A stretch of 64,000 bases of DNA from an uncultured Clostridia bacterium (GCA_934746715.1 CAKVFI010000001.1:124001-188000), one strand, 5' to 3'. Positions 1 through 6,918 are shown, counted from the first letter of the stretch. The notes: generated by a model from the sequence alone, not told the origin. A program made the numbers and translations.

Positions 1-392
1 GTTTCAGATATATCAAATTTAATAATATCTCCAACATTATATGATGTTTTTGGTTCAATAACAACCTTATCGCCAGCCACAAAAACTGGGGACATGGACG
101 AAGTTAAAATTGTGTAAATATTGTTTGAAGTGGCATTTTTGTTAACTTCGGCGGTATACAAAATGTTCAATTGTTCGCCATTAAAATCTGCCGTGGTTTT
201 GTGGTTGTTGGTTGCGTAATAATCTGCAACTGAATTAAGTTTGGTTAAAACCTGCTGATTTGTTAATGTGGATTTCACTCTAATTTCAGTTGTTGTTCCA
301 GCATCGTTAGATTTGCAACCTACCACAGTTATGGCACACACCACAAGAAAGAGCGAAAGGATGATTTTTGACAAATTAAAAACTTTTTTCAT
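1..392 (-). CDS. Lipoprotein with a signal-peptidase (S26)-like domain, partial
   Basis: Read on the minus strand from an ATG at 392 behind a clear AGGAGA ribosome site and running off the left edge of the window (130 codons visible). Residues 1-26 form a lipoprotein signal peptide: two lysines, a hydrophobic core and a lipobox VVGC with Cys26 as the lipidated residue. After about 70 polar residues comes S-S-M-S-P (Ser99-Met100), then A-G-D-K-V-V-I and V-G-D-I-I. That order matches the catalytic-serine box and following strands of type I signal peptidases and LexA-like S24/S26 peptidases. The general-base lysine would lie beyond the window edge. A membrane-anchored lipoprotein carrying this fold is unusual; signal peptidases normally have a transmembrane anchor. 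The domain call is inference from motifs. Confidence 0.7.
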   Translation of the reverse strand, partial: MKKVFNLSKIILSLFLVVCAITVVGCKSNDAGTTTEIRVKSTLTNQQVLTKLNSVADYYATNNHKTTADFNGEQLNILYTAEVNKNATSNNIYTILTSSMSPVFVAGDKVVIEPKTSYNVGDIIKFDISE

Positions 393-499
393 ATCTTCTC
401 CTATTAATAACAATAATACACTCTCCCATAAACTTTGTCAACTCTTCTGGGATTGTTTTAAATGTATTTTAACCTTGTTTTAGATTTTTAACAACAATT

Positions 500-526
500 A
501 AAAAGAGAGCAAACGCGCTCTCTTTA
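500..526 (-). terminator. Rho-independent terminator for the Cys-rich small protein transcript
   Basis: A 9-bp stem, AAAGAGAGC at 502-510 with GCTCTCTTT at 517-525, is followed on the minus strand by a run of T. It would end minus-strand transcription coming from the gene at 742-951 and its structured 3' region. Confidence 0.75.
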
Positions 527-539
527 CATTAAACCAGTA

Positions 540-741
540 TTAAATTATTAATCTTTTGTGTGTCTGTCGATAAATTGCAAACTAACTTGTTGGTGTGCTT
601 TTAACTTTTCCGCCTAAATGGAAAGGATAAACAAGGGAAAACACAATTCGTGGTGTCCCTTGTTAACAGAAATTAACCGCCTAAAGGTTTACGTTTGCCA
701 AAGTTTTTTGACAAACTAACTTAAAGGCGTGTTAATTTCTC
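540..741. other. Gene-free, strongly structured region downstream of the Cys-rich gene
   Basis: No gene fits here, but several inverted repeats do. AACAAGGGA (630-638) pairs with TCCCTTGTT (656-664). AGAAATTAA (668-676) pairs with TTAATTTCT (732-740), extended by CGCCT (678-682) with AGGCG (725-729). GTTTG (693-697) pairs with CAAAC (712-716). CTTTTCC near 604-611 can pair with GGAAAG at 620-625. The 9-mer CCGCCTAAA occurs twice (610-618, 677-685). The whole block sits between the stop of the 742-951 gene and its terminator, so it would be transcribed as its 3' untranslated region. It could be a regulatory RNA or a repeat element; the role is unknown. Confidence 0.45.
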
Positions 742-951
742 CTAGCACCCTTGTGGGCCTTTGCCACCGCAGCCACAGCCGCAAAGCAACAACAAAATGA
801 TAATAAGCAAGCATGGGTCAATACGGCAACCGCAATTGCAAAGCAACAAAATAAGGATAATAATCCAAGCAAAATCACCGCAGCCGCATGTGTTGTTGTT
901 CATACCCTCATTGCAGCCACAATCGTTGCCACCAAAGAATTTGTTGAACAT
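742..951 (-). CDS. Small Cys/Gly-rich protein with two hydrophobic segments
   Basis: The ATG at 951 is chosen because a perfect AGGAGG lies just upstream; a longer reading frame starting at 1035 has no ribosome site. The 69-residue product has a short soluble head (FFGGNDCGCNEG), then two runs of Ile/Leu of about 10 residues, each bounded by Cys-Gly-Cys motifs, and a C-terminus rich in Gly and Cys. I count 13 cysteines. Similar short glycine-rich membrane peptides (YjcZ type) occur in spore formers, but they lack these cysteines, so I do not assign the family. The segments are too short for ordinary transmembrane helices, and the cysteine pattern suggests metal binding or disulfide cross-linking. 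Function unknown. Confidence 0.7.
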   Translation of the reverse strand: MFNKFFGGNDCGCNEGMNNNTCGCGDFAWIIILILLLCNCGCRIDPCLLIIILLLLCGCGCGGKGPQGC

Positions 952-1147
952 AGTTCCTCCTAAATGTATTTGAATATGTATTACAAAGTGTTTCTTAAGT
1001 GCCTTAATTTCCTTTGTATAGTACATACTACGCAAAAGGTTAAAAAAAAGTTACGGAAAATTTAATTTTCGCAAACTTTTAATATATTAACAAAAACCAC
1101 AAATTATAACTTTTGACAATAAATTTATCAAAAATAATAAAAATTAT

Positions 1148-1855
1148 TTACTTTGTTTGGGTATTCTTGTGGCAATCTTCTTTTAAATGCTTTTCATATT
1201 CCAACCACTTTTTTGATTTTTGTTGTTTTATGTTAACCATTTTGCCATCTATTTCTTTAATAAATGGGTTGATATAATTTGTGTTATCATCTGGCTCCCA
1301 ATAATCGTGTTTACGCTGCAAATAATTTGACAAAATTTGTTCATTAAACAATCTAAAGTGATTTAAATCAATTGAAACGCACAAACCATATGGGTGATAA
1401 AGCCCACTGCACAAATGTGTGTGCCCAAAAAAGTTGCACATATTTTTTTTGCCGTCTTTAATTTGGTGCACCAAGTTAACTTTTCTACCACAGGCATCAA
1501 CAATCAAACTGTCGTAAACTTCTTTAACGCCTTTTTGTTTGCAATATGCCACAAATTTGTTAAAATCGCCATCAAAAAAGTATTTTACAACTCTTTCTTC
1601 GTTGTTGCCCATAATCAAAACAATGTTTGCTTTAACCTTTTTGATTAACTCCAAACCTTGTTTCCACTCAAATGTGTTTGGCCCGTTGCAATCAATCATA
1701 TCACCAACCACGTAAATAGTATCACCCGCTTTTGCGGTTTTGTTCCAATTGTTTATAACAAATTTGTCATAAGCCTTTATATTTTTAAATGGGCGATTGT
1801 CCTCTCTCATTGTTAAGCTATCACAAAAATGTGTATCTGCGGTGAAAAACTTCAT
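1148..1855 (-). CDS. Calcineurin-like metallophosphoesterase
   Basis: A 235-residue cytoplasmic protein with the ordered metal-binding motifs of the metallophosphoesterase fold: D7-x-H9 (TADTHF), G51-D52 (VVGDM), G-N-x-E at 83-86 (in place of the usual GNH), H130, and G-H-T-H at 144-147. It should hydrolyse a phosphoester with a two-metal centre; the substrate cannot be told from sequence. The start has a GGGGGA ribosome site. It begins 15 bp after hflX stops, on the same strand, so the two are probably co-transcribed. The short C-terminal extension (about residues 185-235) is basic and unlike the core. Confidence 0.85.
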   Translation of the reverse strand: MKFFTADTHFCDSLTMREDNRPFKNIKAYDKFVINNWNKTAKAGDTIYVVGDMIDCNGPNTFEWKQGLELIKKVKANIVLIMGNNEERVVKYFFDGDFNKFVAYCKQKGVKEVYDSLIVDACGRKVNLVHQIKDGKKNMCNFFGHTHLCSGLYHPYGLCVSIDLNHFRLFNEQILSNYLQRKHDYWEPDDNTNYINPFIKEIDGKMVNIKQQKSKKWLEYEKHLKEDCHKNTQTK

Positions 1856-1870
1856 TTGTCCCCCTAAAAA

Positions 1871-2950
1871 TCAATAACTATATGATTGCAATTTTTCAAC
1901 AATCATTTGTTTGAGTTGAACAATATTTTTGCCAGTTTTTGCCCCAATGTAACAAGTGTCATATGGATAAGGTTTGAGTGCTTGAATTTGTGCATTGTCA
2001 AGTTTGTCAATTTTGTTGTACACCAAAATTACGCGCCCTGGGTCAATTTCCATACGTTTAAATTCACGTTCAACAACCGCAATTTGGTCGTAACAATGGG
2101 GATCGCTTGCATCAACAACAAGCAAAAGCACGTTGGAGTCCATTGTTTCTTCCAAAGTGGCAGAGAACGCATACATGAGTTCATGTGGCAAATTGCTTAC
2201 AAAGCCAACTGTGTCAACAAGCACATATTCAGTGCCATTGTCCCAAACTTTTTTGCTTAACACATCAAGGGTTGCAAAAAGCCTGTCATCCGCATAAGTG
2301 CCAGCCTTTGCAATGGCGTTCATGAGTGTGGACTTGCCGGCATTTGTGTACCCCACCAAAGCAACACTTTTCATGCGTGAAAGGCGCTGCTTACGCTGTG
2401 TTTGGCGATTTTTTTGAATTTCTTTGATTTCCTTTTCTAGCCTATTAATGTCTTCTTGAATTTTGCGTTTGCTTAAATCTCGCAACTTTTCGCCAGCGCC
2501 CTTGCCTGCTTGACGCTCTTGATTCATCTCCAAACAACTCAATCTTGGCAAACTATATTTAAGTTGTGCCAATTCAACCTGCAACTTGCCTTCACTTGAT
2601 TTTGCACGCCCAGCAAAGATATCCAAAATCAGCATAGTGCGGTCAATGGTTTTAACATCAAAAATTTCACTTAAATTGCGCAATTGACTGCCGGTTAGCG
2701 GGCAATCCAAAATAACAACAGTTGCTCCCAGCTCCTTGATTTCATCACGGATTTCTTCCGCTTTGCCACTGCCAAAATATGTGCGGGCATTCAACTCTTT
2801 TGGTTGAAAAACATTGCATTTAACAATTTCGTACAGCGCACTTTCTGTTAATTGTTCCAACTCTTTTGTGCGATACTCAACATTTTCAACATCAACATAT
2901 GGGCAAACCAAATAGGCTTTTTCTTTTATAATTTCATCATTAACAAACAT
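1871..2950 (-). CDS. hflX: GTPase HflX, ribosome-associated
   Basis: HflX is a GTPase that binds the large ribosomal subunit and rescues or splits stalled ribosomes. The 359-residue product has the HflX N-terminal domain (about 1-130, with Y-F-G-S-G-K-A-E-E and the E-x-x-L-Q-V-E-L-A-Q-L-x-Y region), a coiled-coil linker (about 140-190) and a GTPase domain with G1 G-Y-T-N-A-G-K-S-T (200-208), G3 DTVGF (246-250), G4 NKID (312-315) and a G5 GAKTG. It is shorter than the roughly 420 residues of many HflX proteins because the C-terminal domain is nearly absent. AAAGGAGAA precedes the ATG. The metallophosphoesterase follows in the same operon. Confidence 0.95.
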   Translation of the reverse strand: MFVNDEIIKEKAYLVCPYVDVENVEYRTKELEQLTESALYEIVKCNVFQPKELNARTYFGSGKAEEIRDEIKELGATVVILDCPLTGSQLRNLSEIFDVKTIDRTMLILDIFAGRAKSSEGKLQVELAQLKYSLPRLSCLEMNQERQAGKGAGEKLRDLSKRKIQEDINRLEKEIKEIQKNRQTQRKQRLSRMKSVALVGYTNAGKSTLMNAIAKAGTYADDRLFATLDVLSKKVWDNGTEYVLVDTVGFVSNLPHELMYAFSATLEETMDSNVLLLVVDASDPHCYDQIAVVEREFKRMEIDPGRVILVYNKIDKLDNAQIQALKPYPYDTCYIGAKTGKNIVQLKQMIVEKLQSYSY

Positions 2951-3319
2951 ACAATTCTCCTTTAAACTTAAATTTAGGCAACAAAAGCGTTTCCGCCACC
3001 GATTATACTCAAAAAAACAATGCCAAATTTGGCAATTTTACATTAAAATTCTGCCTAAAAATTTTAATTTGAGTTTAAAGATTTATGCTCATTATTTTTT
3101 CACCTCAATTTTTATTTTACTTTTTTTTCATGTTATTGTCAACAAAACTATTAAAATTTAGCACCAAACAAATTGCTGATTGACATAAATTTTAACAAAA
3201 AAATTTTGTTGATTTTAAAATAAAAAAGTGAGCAACAATCAAATTTATTTCAATTCAATGCTTTGATGATTGAATGTTGACAAATTTAACCTGCCCACTA
3301 TTTGCTATCTTTTAAATTT
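2951..3319. other. AT-rich intergenic region, nothing recognised
   Basis: About 370 bp, very AT-rich. It should hold the promoter of hflX at its left side and the end of the unknown gene's transcript at its right. I see no gene, no convincing terminator and no repeat shared with the rest of the window. Confidence 0.5.
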
Positions 3320-3763
3320 TTATAAAACTTTTGTATTTTGCTTGTAATCTTTTATTGCTTGTTGCAAAATTTTGTTGTTTTTTAACATTTCATCTATTAT
3401 TGGCAAAGACTCCAAAACTTTTTCTAATTTATGTTTGTAATATACGCCAACAATCAATTTGTGTTTTTTGATTGCATACATTGCTTCGTAAAAATCTTTA
3501 TCTTCACCAAGCCTTTCTTTTATCATATCCAAAAAGATTTTGATTGAATCAGTTTTTGACAATATTCCATCAATATCTGTTTTGTACAATATTTCAGTGT
3601 ACCATTCTTTAATCTTTTGGCTCATTGCCATTTTCCCATAAGGTTTGTTAAGATTAGCAAAAACAAATATTAAATTTAAATTTTTGTTAGCCAAGTTATA
3701 AAGAGCTGCTTCAAATTTATACTTTTCATGAATCTTGTTATTGAAATTGTCAATTGTCTCCAT
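3320..3763 (-). CDS. Unknown protein, mostly helical
   Basis: A 147-residue hydrophilic protein with no signal peptide or membrane segment and no motif I recognise. It is rich in Lys, Ile, Leu and Asn and looks largely alpha-helical. A GGGAGA ribosome site six to seven bases before the ATG and coding-like composition support it as a real gene. It stands alone: the next gene upstream on the same strand ends about 90 bp away behind a terminator. Confidence 0.6.
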   Translation of the reverse strand: METIDNFNNKIHEKYKFEAALYNLANKNLNLIFVFANLNKPYGKMAMSQKIKEWYTEILYKTDIDGILSKTDSIKIFLDMIKERLGEDKDFYEAMYAIKKHKLIVGVYYKHKLEKVLESLPIIDEMLKNNKILQQAIKDYKQNTKVL

Positions 3764-3821
3764 TAATTTTCTCCCGTTGGCTATTATACTCCAAATTTAT
3801 TATTTGTCAATACAACAAAAA

Positions 3822-3846
3822 AAGCACCAGTAGATTGGTGCTTGTT
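3822..3846 (-). terminator. Rho-independent terminator
   Basis: AAGCACCA (3822-3829) pairs with TGGTGCTT (3836-3843), followed on the minus strand by seven T. It ends the transcript of the unknown gene at 3853-4287. Confidence 0.85.
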
Positions 3847-3852
3847 AATCTT

Positions 3853-4287
3853 TTAAACATCATATTGTGTTGCGTTCATAAACTCAATAGTATCCAATAA
3901 TGTTTGGTTTATTTTGATTGCATCTTGCACTGCCAACAAAAGGCTGTCTTCCATTTGGATTTTTTTGTTGTTTACATAATTTGAAATAATGCTCTTTTTG
4001 TGAGCAAGCATGCAGATTTTATATGTGCTACGATTAAGAGTTTCATCACGATTTAAAATTTTTAAATTGTGCATCACTTCTTGCAATAACATTTGTTTTT
4101 TTGCAAATGATTGTTCTTCCAAAACGCGCTTAAGAAGGCAATAAACAATATTCAAACTTGATTCACAGTCAGATTTTAAATCGTAAACTTTGTTTAAATT
4201 AAAAACAATTTTTTCCACATAACTAAAAACCACACTATCTTTAGGTGTTAAGTTTGGGGTTTGAGACAGTACATATTTTTCTTTCAT
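3853..4287 (-). CDS. Unknown soluble protein
   Basis: A 144-residue protein starting at the ATG at 4287, which has AAGGAGAG just upstream; a frame open further upstream (to 4338) lacks a ribosome site. The product is predicted soluble and helical with no motif I can name. It is followed by a good terminator and divergent from walJ, so it is probably a single-gene transcript. Confidence 0.6.
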   Translation of the reverse strand: MKEKYVLSQTPNLTPKDSVVFSYVEKIVFNLNKVYDLKSDCESSLNIVYCLLKRVLEEQSFAKKQMLLQEVMHNLKILNRDETLNRSTYKICMLAHKKSIISNYVNNKKIQMEDSLLLAVQDAIKINQTLLDTIEFMNATQYDV

Positions 4288-4411
4288 TGCGCTCTCCTTA
4301 AGCATACATATTAAATTTATTTTGATTATATCACACAAATGAGTTTTGTCAATATCTAATTAAAAATTTAAAATCTCCTTTTTTGATTTGAATAATAATT
4401 TTTTAAATTTG

Positions 4412-4446
4412 TTGCAAAATGGTTTGTTATTTGCTAAAATGCGCAT
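4412..4446 (+). promoter_or_regulatory. walJ promoter, predicted leaderless
   Basis: TTGCAA (4412-4417), a 17-bp spacer, TAAAAT (4435-4440), then six bases (GCGCAT) and the ATG of walJ. There is no Shine-Dalgarno sequence. A start about seven bases after the -10 would place +1 on the ATG. Confidence 0.7.
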
Positions 4447-5247
4447 ATGCGTATATGTAATTTAGCAAGTGGCAGCAGCGGGAATTGCACTTATATTGAA
4501 GGAGAAAATGCCAAAATTTTGATTGATAATGGCAAAACTTTTTCATATGTTTTTAACGCGCTGAACGAACTACAAATTGCACCAGAATCTATCTCCGCAA
4601 TTTTGATAACACACGAACATAGTGACCACATTAAAGGTGTTGAAAAATTTGCCAGAACATACAACACAAAGATTTATGCTCACAAAAATATTAAGGAAAT
4701 TTTGTTGAACCAAATCCACATTGACCCAAACAATTTTGTGTTTTTTGATTTTGATTTTGATATAGGAGATTTGCATATTCAACCTTTTCCATTGCCACAC
4801 GACAGCAAATTTTGCGTTGGTTATAGGGTTAATCAGCAAGATGCAGTTGTTACAGTTTGCACCGACTTGGGCGAATTTTCCGACGAAACATTTGAAATTG
4901 TTAAATCAAGTGCGCTTGTGTATTTAGAAGCCAATTACGACCCAGAAATGCTTATGTCCTACCCTGGTTATCCTCCATTTTTAAAACGCAGAATCAGTGG
5001 CGGGCATGGCCATTTAAGCAACCTACAATGCGCCAAAGCAATTGAAAAATTGGTTGCCACAGGCACAAGATTAGTTGTGTTGAGCCATATAAGTGAACAC
5101 AGCAACACAACAAACCTTGCTGTTGGCACAATTGCAAGTTATTTGGAAAGCAAAAATATCATTCCAAACCGAGATATCCGCCTAGATATCGCTCATCATG
5201 AGCAAAGAGGCACAATATTTAGGATAAAACCTTCAAATTCAAAGTAA
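4447..5247 (+). CDS. walJ: MBL-fold metallohydrolase, WalJ/YycJ family
   Basis: A 266-residue metallo-beta-lactamase-fold hydrolase. The N-terminal L-A-S-G-S-S-G-N box is typical of YycJ/WalJ, and T-H-E-H-S-D-H (H56, H58, D60, H61) is the di-metal site; further ligands are in the HDS (about 119), D-L-G-E and S-H-I segments. WalJ is usually encoded beside the WalRK cell-wall regulators, but here it stands alone. The ATG fits the family N-terminus and has no ribosome site (see promoter). A diverged second copy of the last 17-18 codons lies downstream at about 5392-5451, beyond an inserted repeat, so the present 3' end looks replaced or duplicated by that insertion. Confidence 0.88.
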   Translation: MRICNLASGSSGNCTYIEGENAKILIDNGKTFSYVFNALNELQIAPESISAILITHEHSDHIKGVEKFARTYNTKIYAHKNIKEILLNQIHIDPNNFVFFDFDFDIGDLHIQPFPLPHDSKFCVGYRVNQQDAVVTVCTDLGEFSDETFEIVKSSALVYLEANYDPEMLMSYPGYPPFLKRRISGGHGHLSNLQCAKAIEKLVATGTRLVVLSHISEHSNTTNLAVGTIASYLESKNIIPNRDIRLDIAHHEQRGTIFRIKPSNSK

Positions 5248-5391
5248 CAATAATTTTAAAGAATGTGAGCAATGATTTTAGGGCTCCCACAAAGGCAACC
5301 TGTTGGCTTTGAAGGGAAAAAGGAAAAACCGAGCAAAAAGCCTACAATTGCATAGTTTACTAGCAATTTGGCTTAAGCGAGAGTTTTGACG
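5248..5391 (+). repeat. Structured repeat element, copy A, after walJ
   Basis: A 144-bp non-coding element between the walJ stop and a second, diverged walJ 3' end. It contains a hairpin (AAAGGCAACC with GGCTTT), a GGGAAAAAGG purine tract, ACCGAGCAAA, and ends in GCGAGAGTTT. The last two words and the purine tract recur in the same order in copy D (63816-63955). It has the same orientation relative to the gene it follows. Confidence 0.6.
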
Positions 5392-5451
5392 CCGCTCATC
5401 ATGAACAACGCGGCACTATTTTTAGAATTACACCAACCAACAAAAAACAAT
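5392..5451 (+). pseudogene. Displaced, diverged copy of the walJ 3' end
   Basis: Frame-reading this segment gives A-A-H-H-E-Q-R-G-T-I-F-R-I-T-P-T-N-K-K-Q-stop, against A-H-H-E-Q-R-G-T-I-F-R-I-K-P-S-N-S-K-stop at the end of walJ. Many of the base differences are silent, so both copies evolved as coding sequence. It has no start and is separated from walJ by repeat copy A, which makes it a remnant of an original or alternative gene end. Confidence 0.8.
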
Positions 5452-5494
5452 AAAAATACACTTTACACAAAAAATTGTTAAAGTGCATTTTTTA
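5452..5494. terminator. Bidirectional terminator between walJ and rubrerythrin
   Basis: A 14-bp near-perfect stem (5453-5466 with 5479-5492) starts and ends in A and T runs, so it can act for walJ on the plus strand and rubrerythrin on the minus strand. Confidence 0.8.
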
Positions 5495-5507
5495 TAATTA
5501 AATAAAA

Positions 5508-6134
5508 TTATTGATTTGGTTTGGTGCGATGTTTGCCATTGCCAATCAAACTGAAATCTATGCGATAATATCCTTGTTCCATGTTGCAAAGTGGGCAAGT
5601 TTTTGGTGCTTGTTTGCCTTGAATAATTGTGCCACACTCATCACATTTAAAGCATGCTTCCCCACAGTTGCATTTATACAAACAATTGCACTTAAAGCCC
5701 TCTGCCAACTTTTCAAGCGTGCGTTGATGAGTTTTTTCCACTTTGGCAACCATATCAAACAATTCTGCCACATCTTTAAAACCCTCATCACGCGCAATGT
5801 CTGCAAATGTTGGATAAATAGATTCAGCGCTCATCTCTTCATTGTGCGCTTCAAGTTTGAGAGTTTCACACAAATCTGCGCCCTTTTTAAACGGATAACC
5901 TGCAGCAATTTCTATGTTTTGAGTGTCCTGCCCACCATATTCATTAATCTTGTTAAAAAACTGTTGAGCATGTGCCATTTCGTTGTGTGCAAGTGTCCTT
6001 ATCAAATTGCTCATATACTCATATCCTTGCTGCTGTGCCATTTTTGCCAAAAATTGATATCTTGCACCTTCCATACATTCGCTGGCAAACGAACGAGCCA
6101 AATTTTCCTTTGTTTTGCTTTGTTGAAAATCCAT
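5508..6134 (-). CDS. rbr: Rubrerythrin
   Basis: Rubrerythrins reduce hydrogen peroxide at a di-iron centre and protect anaerobes from oxygen. The 208-residue product has the ferritin-like four-helix domain (about 1-140) with the E-x-x-H metal motifs (E20 region; H-N-E-M-A-H; K-V-E-K-T-H), then a rubredoxin-like tail with C-D-E-C-G and C-P-L-C. Between them lies an extra cysteine-rich stretch (C-N-C-L-Y-K-C-N-C-G-E-A-C-F-K-C, about 149-164) that ordinary rubrerythrins lack. The start has a GGAGGG ribosome site. It is convergent with walJ and divergent from tRNA-Ala. Confidence 0.92.
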   Translation of the reverse strand: MDFQQSKTKENLARSFASECMEGARYQFLAKMAQQQGYEYMSNLIRTLAHNEMAHAQQFFNKINEYGGQDTQNIEIAAGYPFKKGADLCETLKLEAHNEEMSAESIYPTFADIARDEGFKDVAELFDMVAKVEKTHQRTLEKLAEGFKCNCLYKCNCGEACFKCDECGTIIQGKQAPKTCPLCNMEQGYYRIDFSLIGNGKHRTKPNQ

Positions 6135-6228
6135 ATTCCCTCCACTTAAAAATTTTACCCAAAAAATTTTAACTAAAACTAAATTTGAAAAAAACTTAAA
6201 TATTTTTTAAAAAATTTGTAAAAATTTA

Positions 6229-6257
6229 TTGACAAACAATTTCAAAATTGATAATAT
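6229..6257 (+). promoter_or_regulatory. Promoter of the tRNA-Ala/tRNA-Ile region
   Basis: TTGACA (6229-6234), 17-bp spacer, TAATAT (6252-6257), about 37 bp before tRNA-Ala. A consensus-like housekeeping promoter. Confidence 0.8.
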
Positions 6258-6293
6258 AAACTTGCATTTGCTATGAATGCAACCAAAAATTTT

Positions 6294-6370
6294 GGGGGAT
6301 TAGCTCAGTTGGCTAGAGCACTTGCCTTGCAAGCAAGGGGTCATCGGTTCGAATCCGATATTCTCCACCA
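6294..6370 (+). tRNA. tRNA-Ala (anticodon TGC)
   Basis: A complete 77-nt cloverleaf: acceptor GGGGGAT with ATTCTCC, D arm GCTC/GAGC, anticodon stem CTTGC/GCAAG with loop CTTGCAA (anticodon TGC), T arm ATCGG-TTCGAAT-CCGAT, and encoded CCA. Its last bases are repeated 108 bp downstream (6465-6480). It stands outside any rRNA operon. Confidence 0.97.
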
Positions 6371-6372
6371 AA

Positions 6373-6464
6373 TGTTATAGGAAGACGGCGAACATAAACT
6401 ATGTGTTCGCCAAATTCATAGAACATTTATGGTAGAATTCTGTTTAAGCAATTTATTGCAAACA
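6373..6464 (+). repeat. Short structured insert after tRNA-Ala
   Basis: About 92 bp between two copies of a 16-nt direct repeat made of the tRNA-Ala 3' end. It holds a hairpin GGCGAACA/TGTTCGCC and a second foldback in which the downstream tRNA-end copy pairs with TGGTAGAAT near 6430, closed by GCAA-TTTA-TTGC. It does not share words with repeat copies A-D. Confidence 0.5.
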
Positions 6465-6480
6465 GATATTCTCCACCAAA
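6465..6480 (+). repeat. Duplicated 3' end of tRNA-Ala
   Basis: An exact 16-nt copy of 6357-6372, namely the end of the T stem, the acceptor 3' strand, CCA and two flanking A. Direct repeats of a tRNA 3' end are what site-specific integration into a tRNA gene leaves behind. Confidence 0.8.
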
Positions 6481-6645
6481 AATATTTTGAGATGTGAAAA
6501 TTCATTTCAAAAATTCCACACACCTTTTACAAAAGGGGTTCACAAAGGGGAAACCTTGTTGCCACTTTGTAAGAGGAGCAAACGCCTAACAAGCGGATGT
6601 TTGCGACAACTAGAAGCAAACCCGCCAAAAGGTGAATTGCGACGA
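6481..6645 (+). repeat. Structured repeat element, copy B
   Basis: About 165 bp with no gene. In order: CACAAAGG/CTTTGT hairpin and GGGGAAACC tract, GGAGCAAACG, GTTTGCGA, GCAAACCCGC. The words GGAGCAA, GTTTGCGA and GCAAAC recur in copy C, and GTTTGCGA and GCAAACCCGC in copy D, in the same order. It follows the duplicated tRNA-Ala end and runs directly into a broken tRNA-Ile copy. Confidence 0.6.
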
Positions 6646-6680
6646 AGAGATGTAGCTCAGCAGGTTAGAGCACCACCCTG
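6646..6680 (+). pseudogene. Truncated 5' part of a tRNA-Ile copy
   Basis: 35 nt identical to the first 35 nt of the intact tRNA-Ile at 6812 (acceptor 5' strand, D arm, 5' half of the anticodon stem). After that the sequences diverge completely, so it cannot form a tRNA. Confidence 0.9.
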
Positions 6681-6811
6681 TTGCCGAGCATGTTACAGAG
6701 TTTCATGCGAACGCCAAGGCATAATCGCTTGCGATTGCCTTATAAGTGGGTTCCCACCTTATCTGGGTGAATTTGAGAGATGACACTCATAAAAACATAA
6801 CAATTTAATAT
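6681..6811. other. Hairpin-rich spacer with an inverted tRNA-Ile anticodon arm
   Basis: No gene. It contains strong foldbacks (AAGGC...GCCTT around ATCGC/GCGAT; ATAAG...CTTAT around GGG/CCC). Positions 6753-6769, read on the minus strand, match the anticodon arm of the adjacent tRNA-Ile at 16 of 17 bases. It looks like a rearranged tRNA-derived segment. Confidence 0.55.
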
Positions 6812-6888
6812 AGAGATGTAGCTCAGCAGGTTAGAGCACCACCCTGATAAGGTGGGGGTCGGTGGTTCGAGTCCACTCATCTCTACCA
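6812..6888 (+). tRNA. tRNA-Ile (anticodon GAT)
   Basis: A complete cloverleaf: acceptor AGAGATG with CATCTCT, D arm GCTC/GAGC, anticodon stem CCACC/GGTGG with loop CTGATAA (GAT), T arm GGTGG-TTCGAGT-CCACT, and encoded CCA. A truncated copy of its first 35 nt lies 166 bp upstream. Confidence 0.97.
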
Positions 6889-6890
6889 AT

Positions 6891-6918
6891 GTACAGCCAA
6901 TTCAGGCTGTATTTTTTA
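6891..6918 (+). terminator. Terminator after tRNA-Ile
   Basis: TACAGCC (6892-6898) pairs with GGCTGTA (6905-6911), followed by TTTTTT on the plus strand. Confidence 0.9.

Noticed and set aside
5511..6149. 212-codon open frame opposite rubrerythrin
   Set aside because: Antisense shadow of a clear gene; Phe/Cys/His-rich translation with no known pattern.
6487..6783. 98-codon open frame across the tRNA and repeat zone
   Set aside because: It runs through repeat copy B and the broken tRNA-Ile, has no ribosome site, and its translation is low-complexity Arg/Cys-rich.
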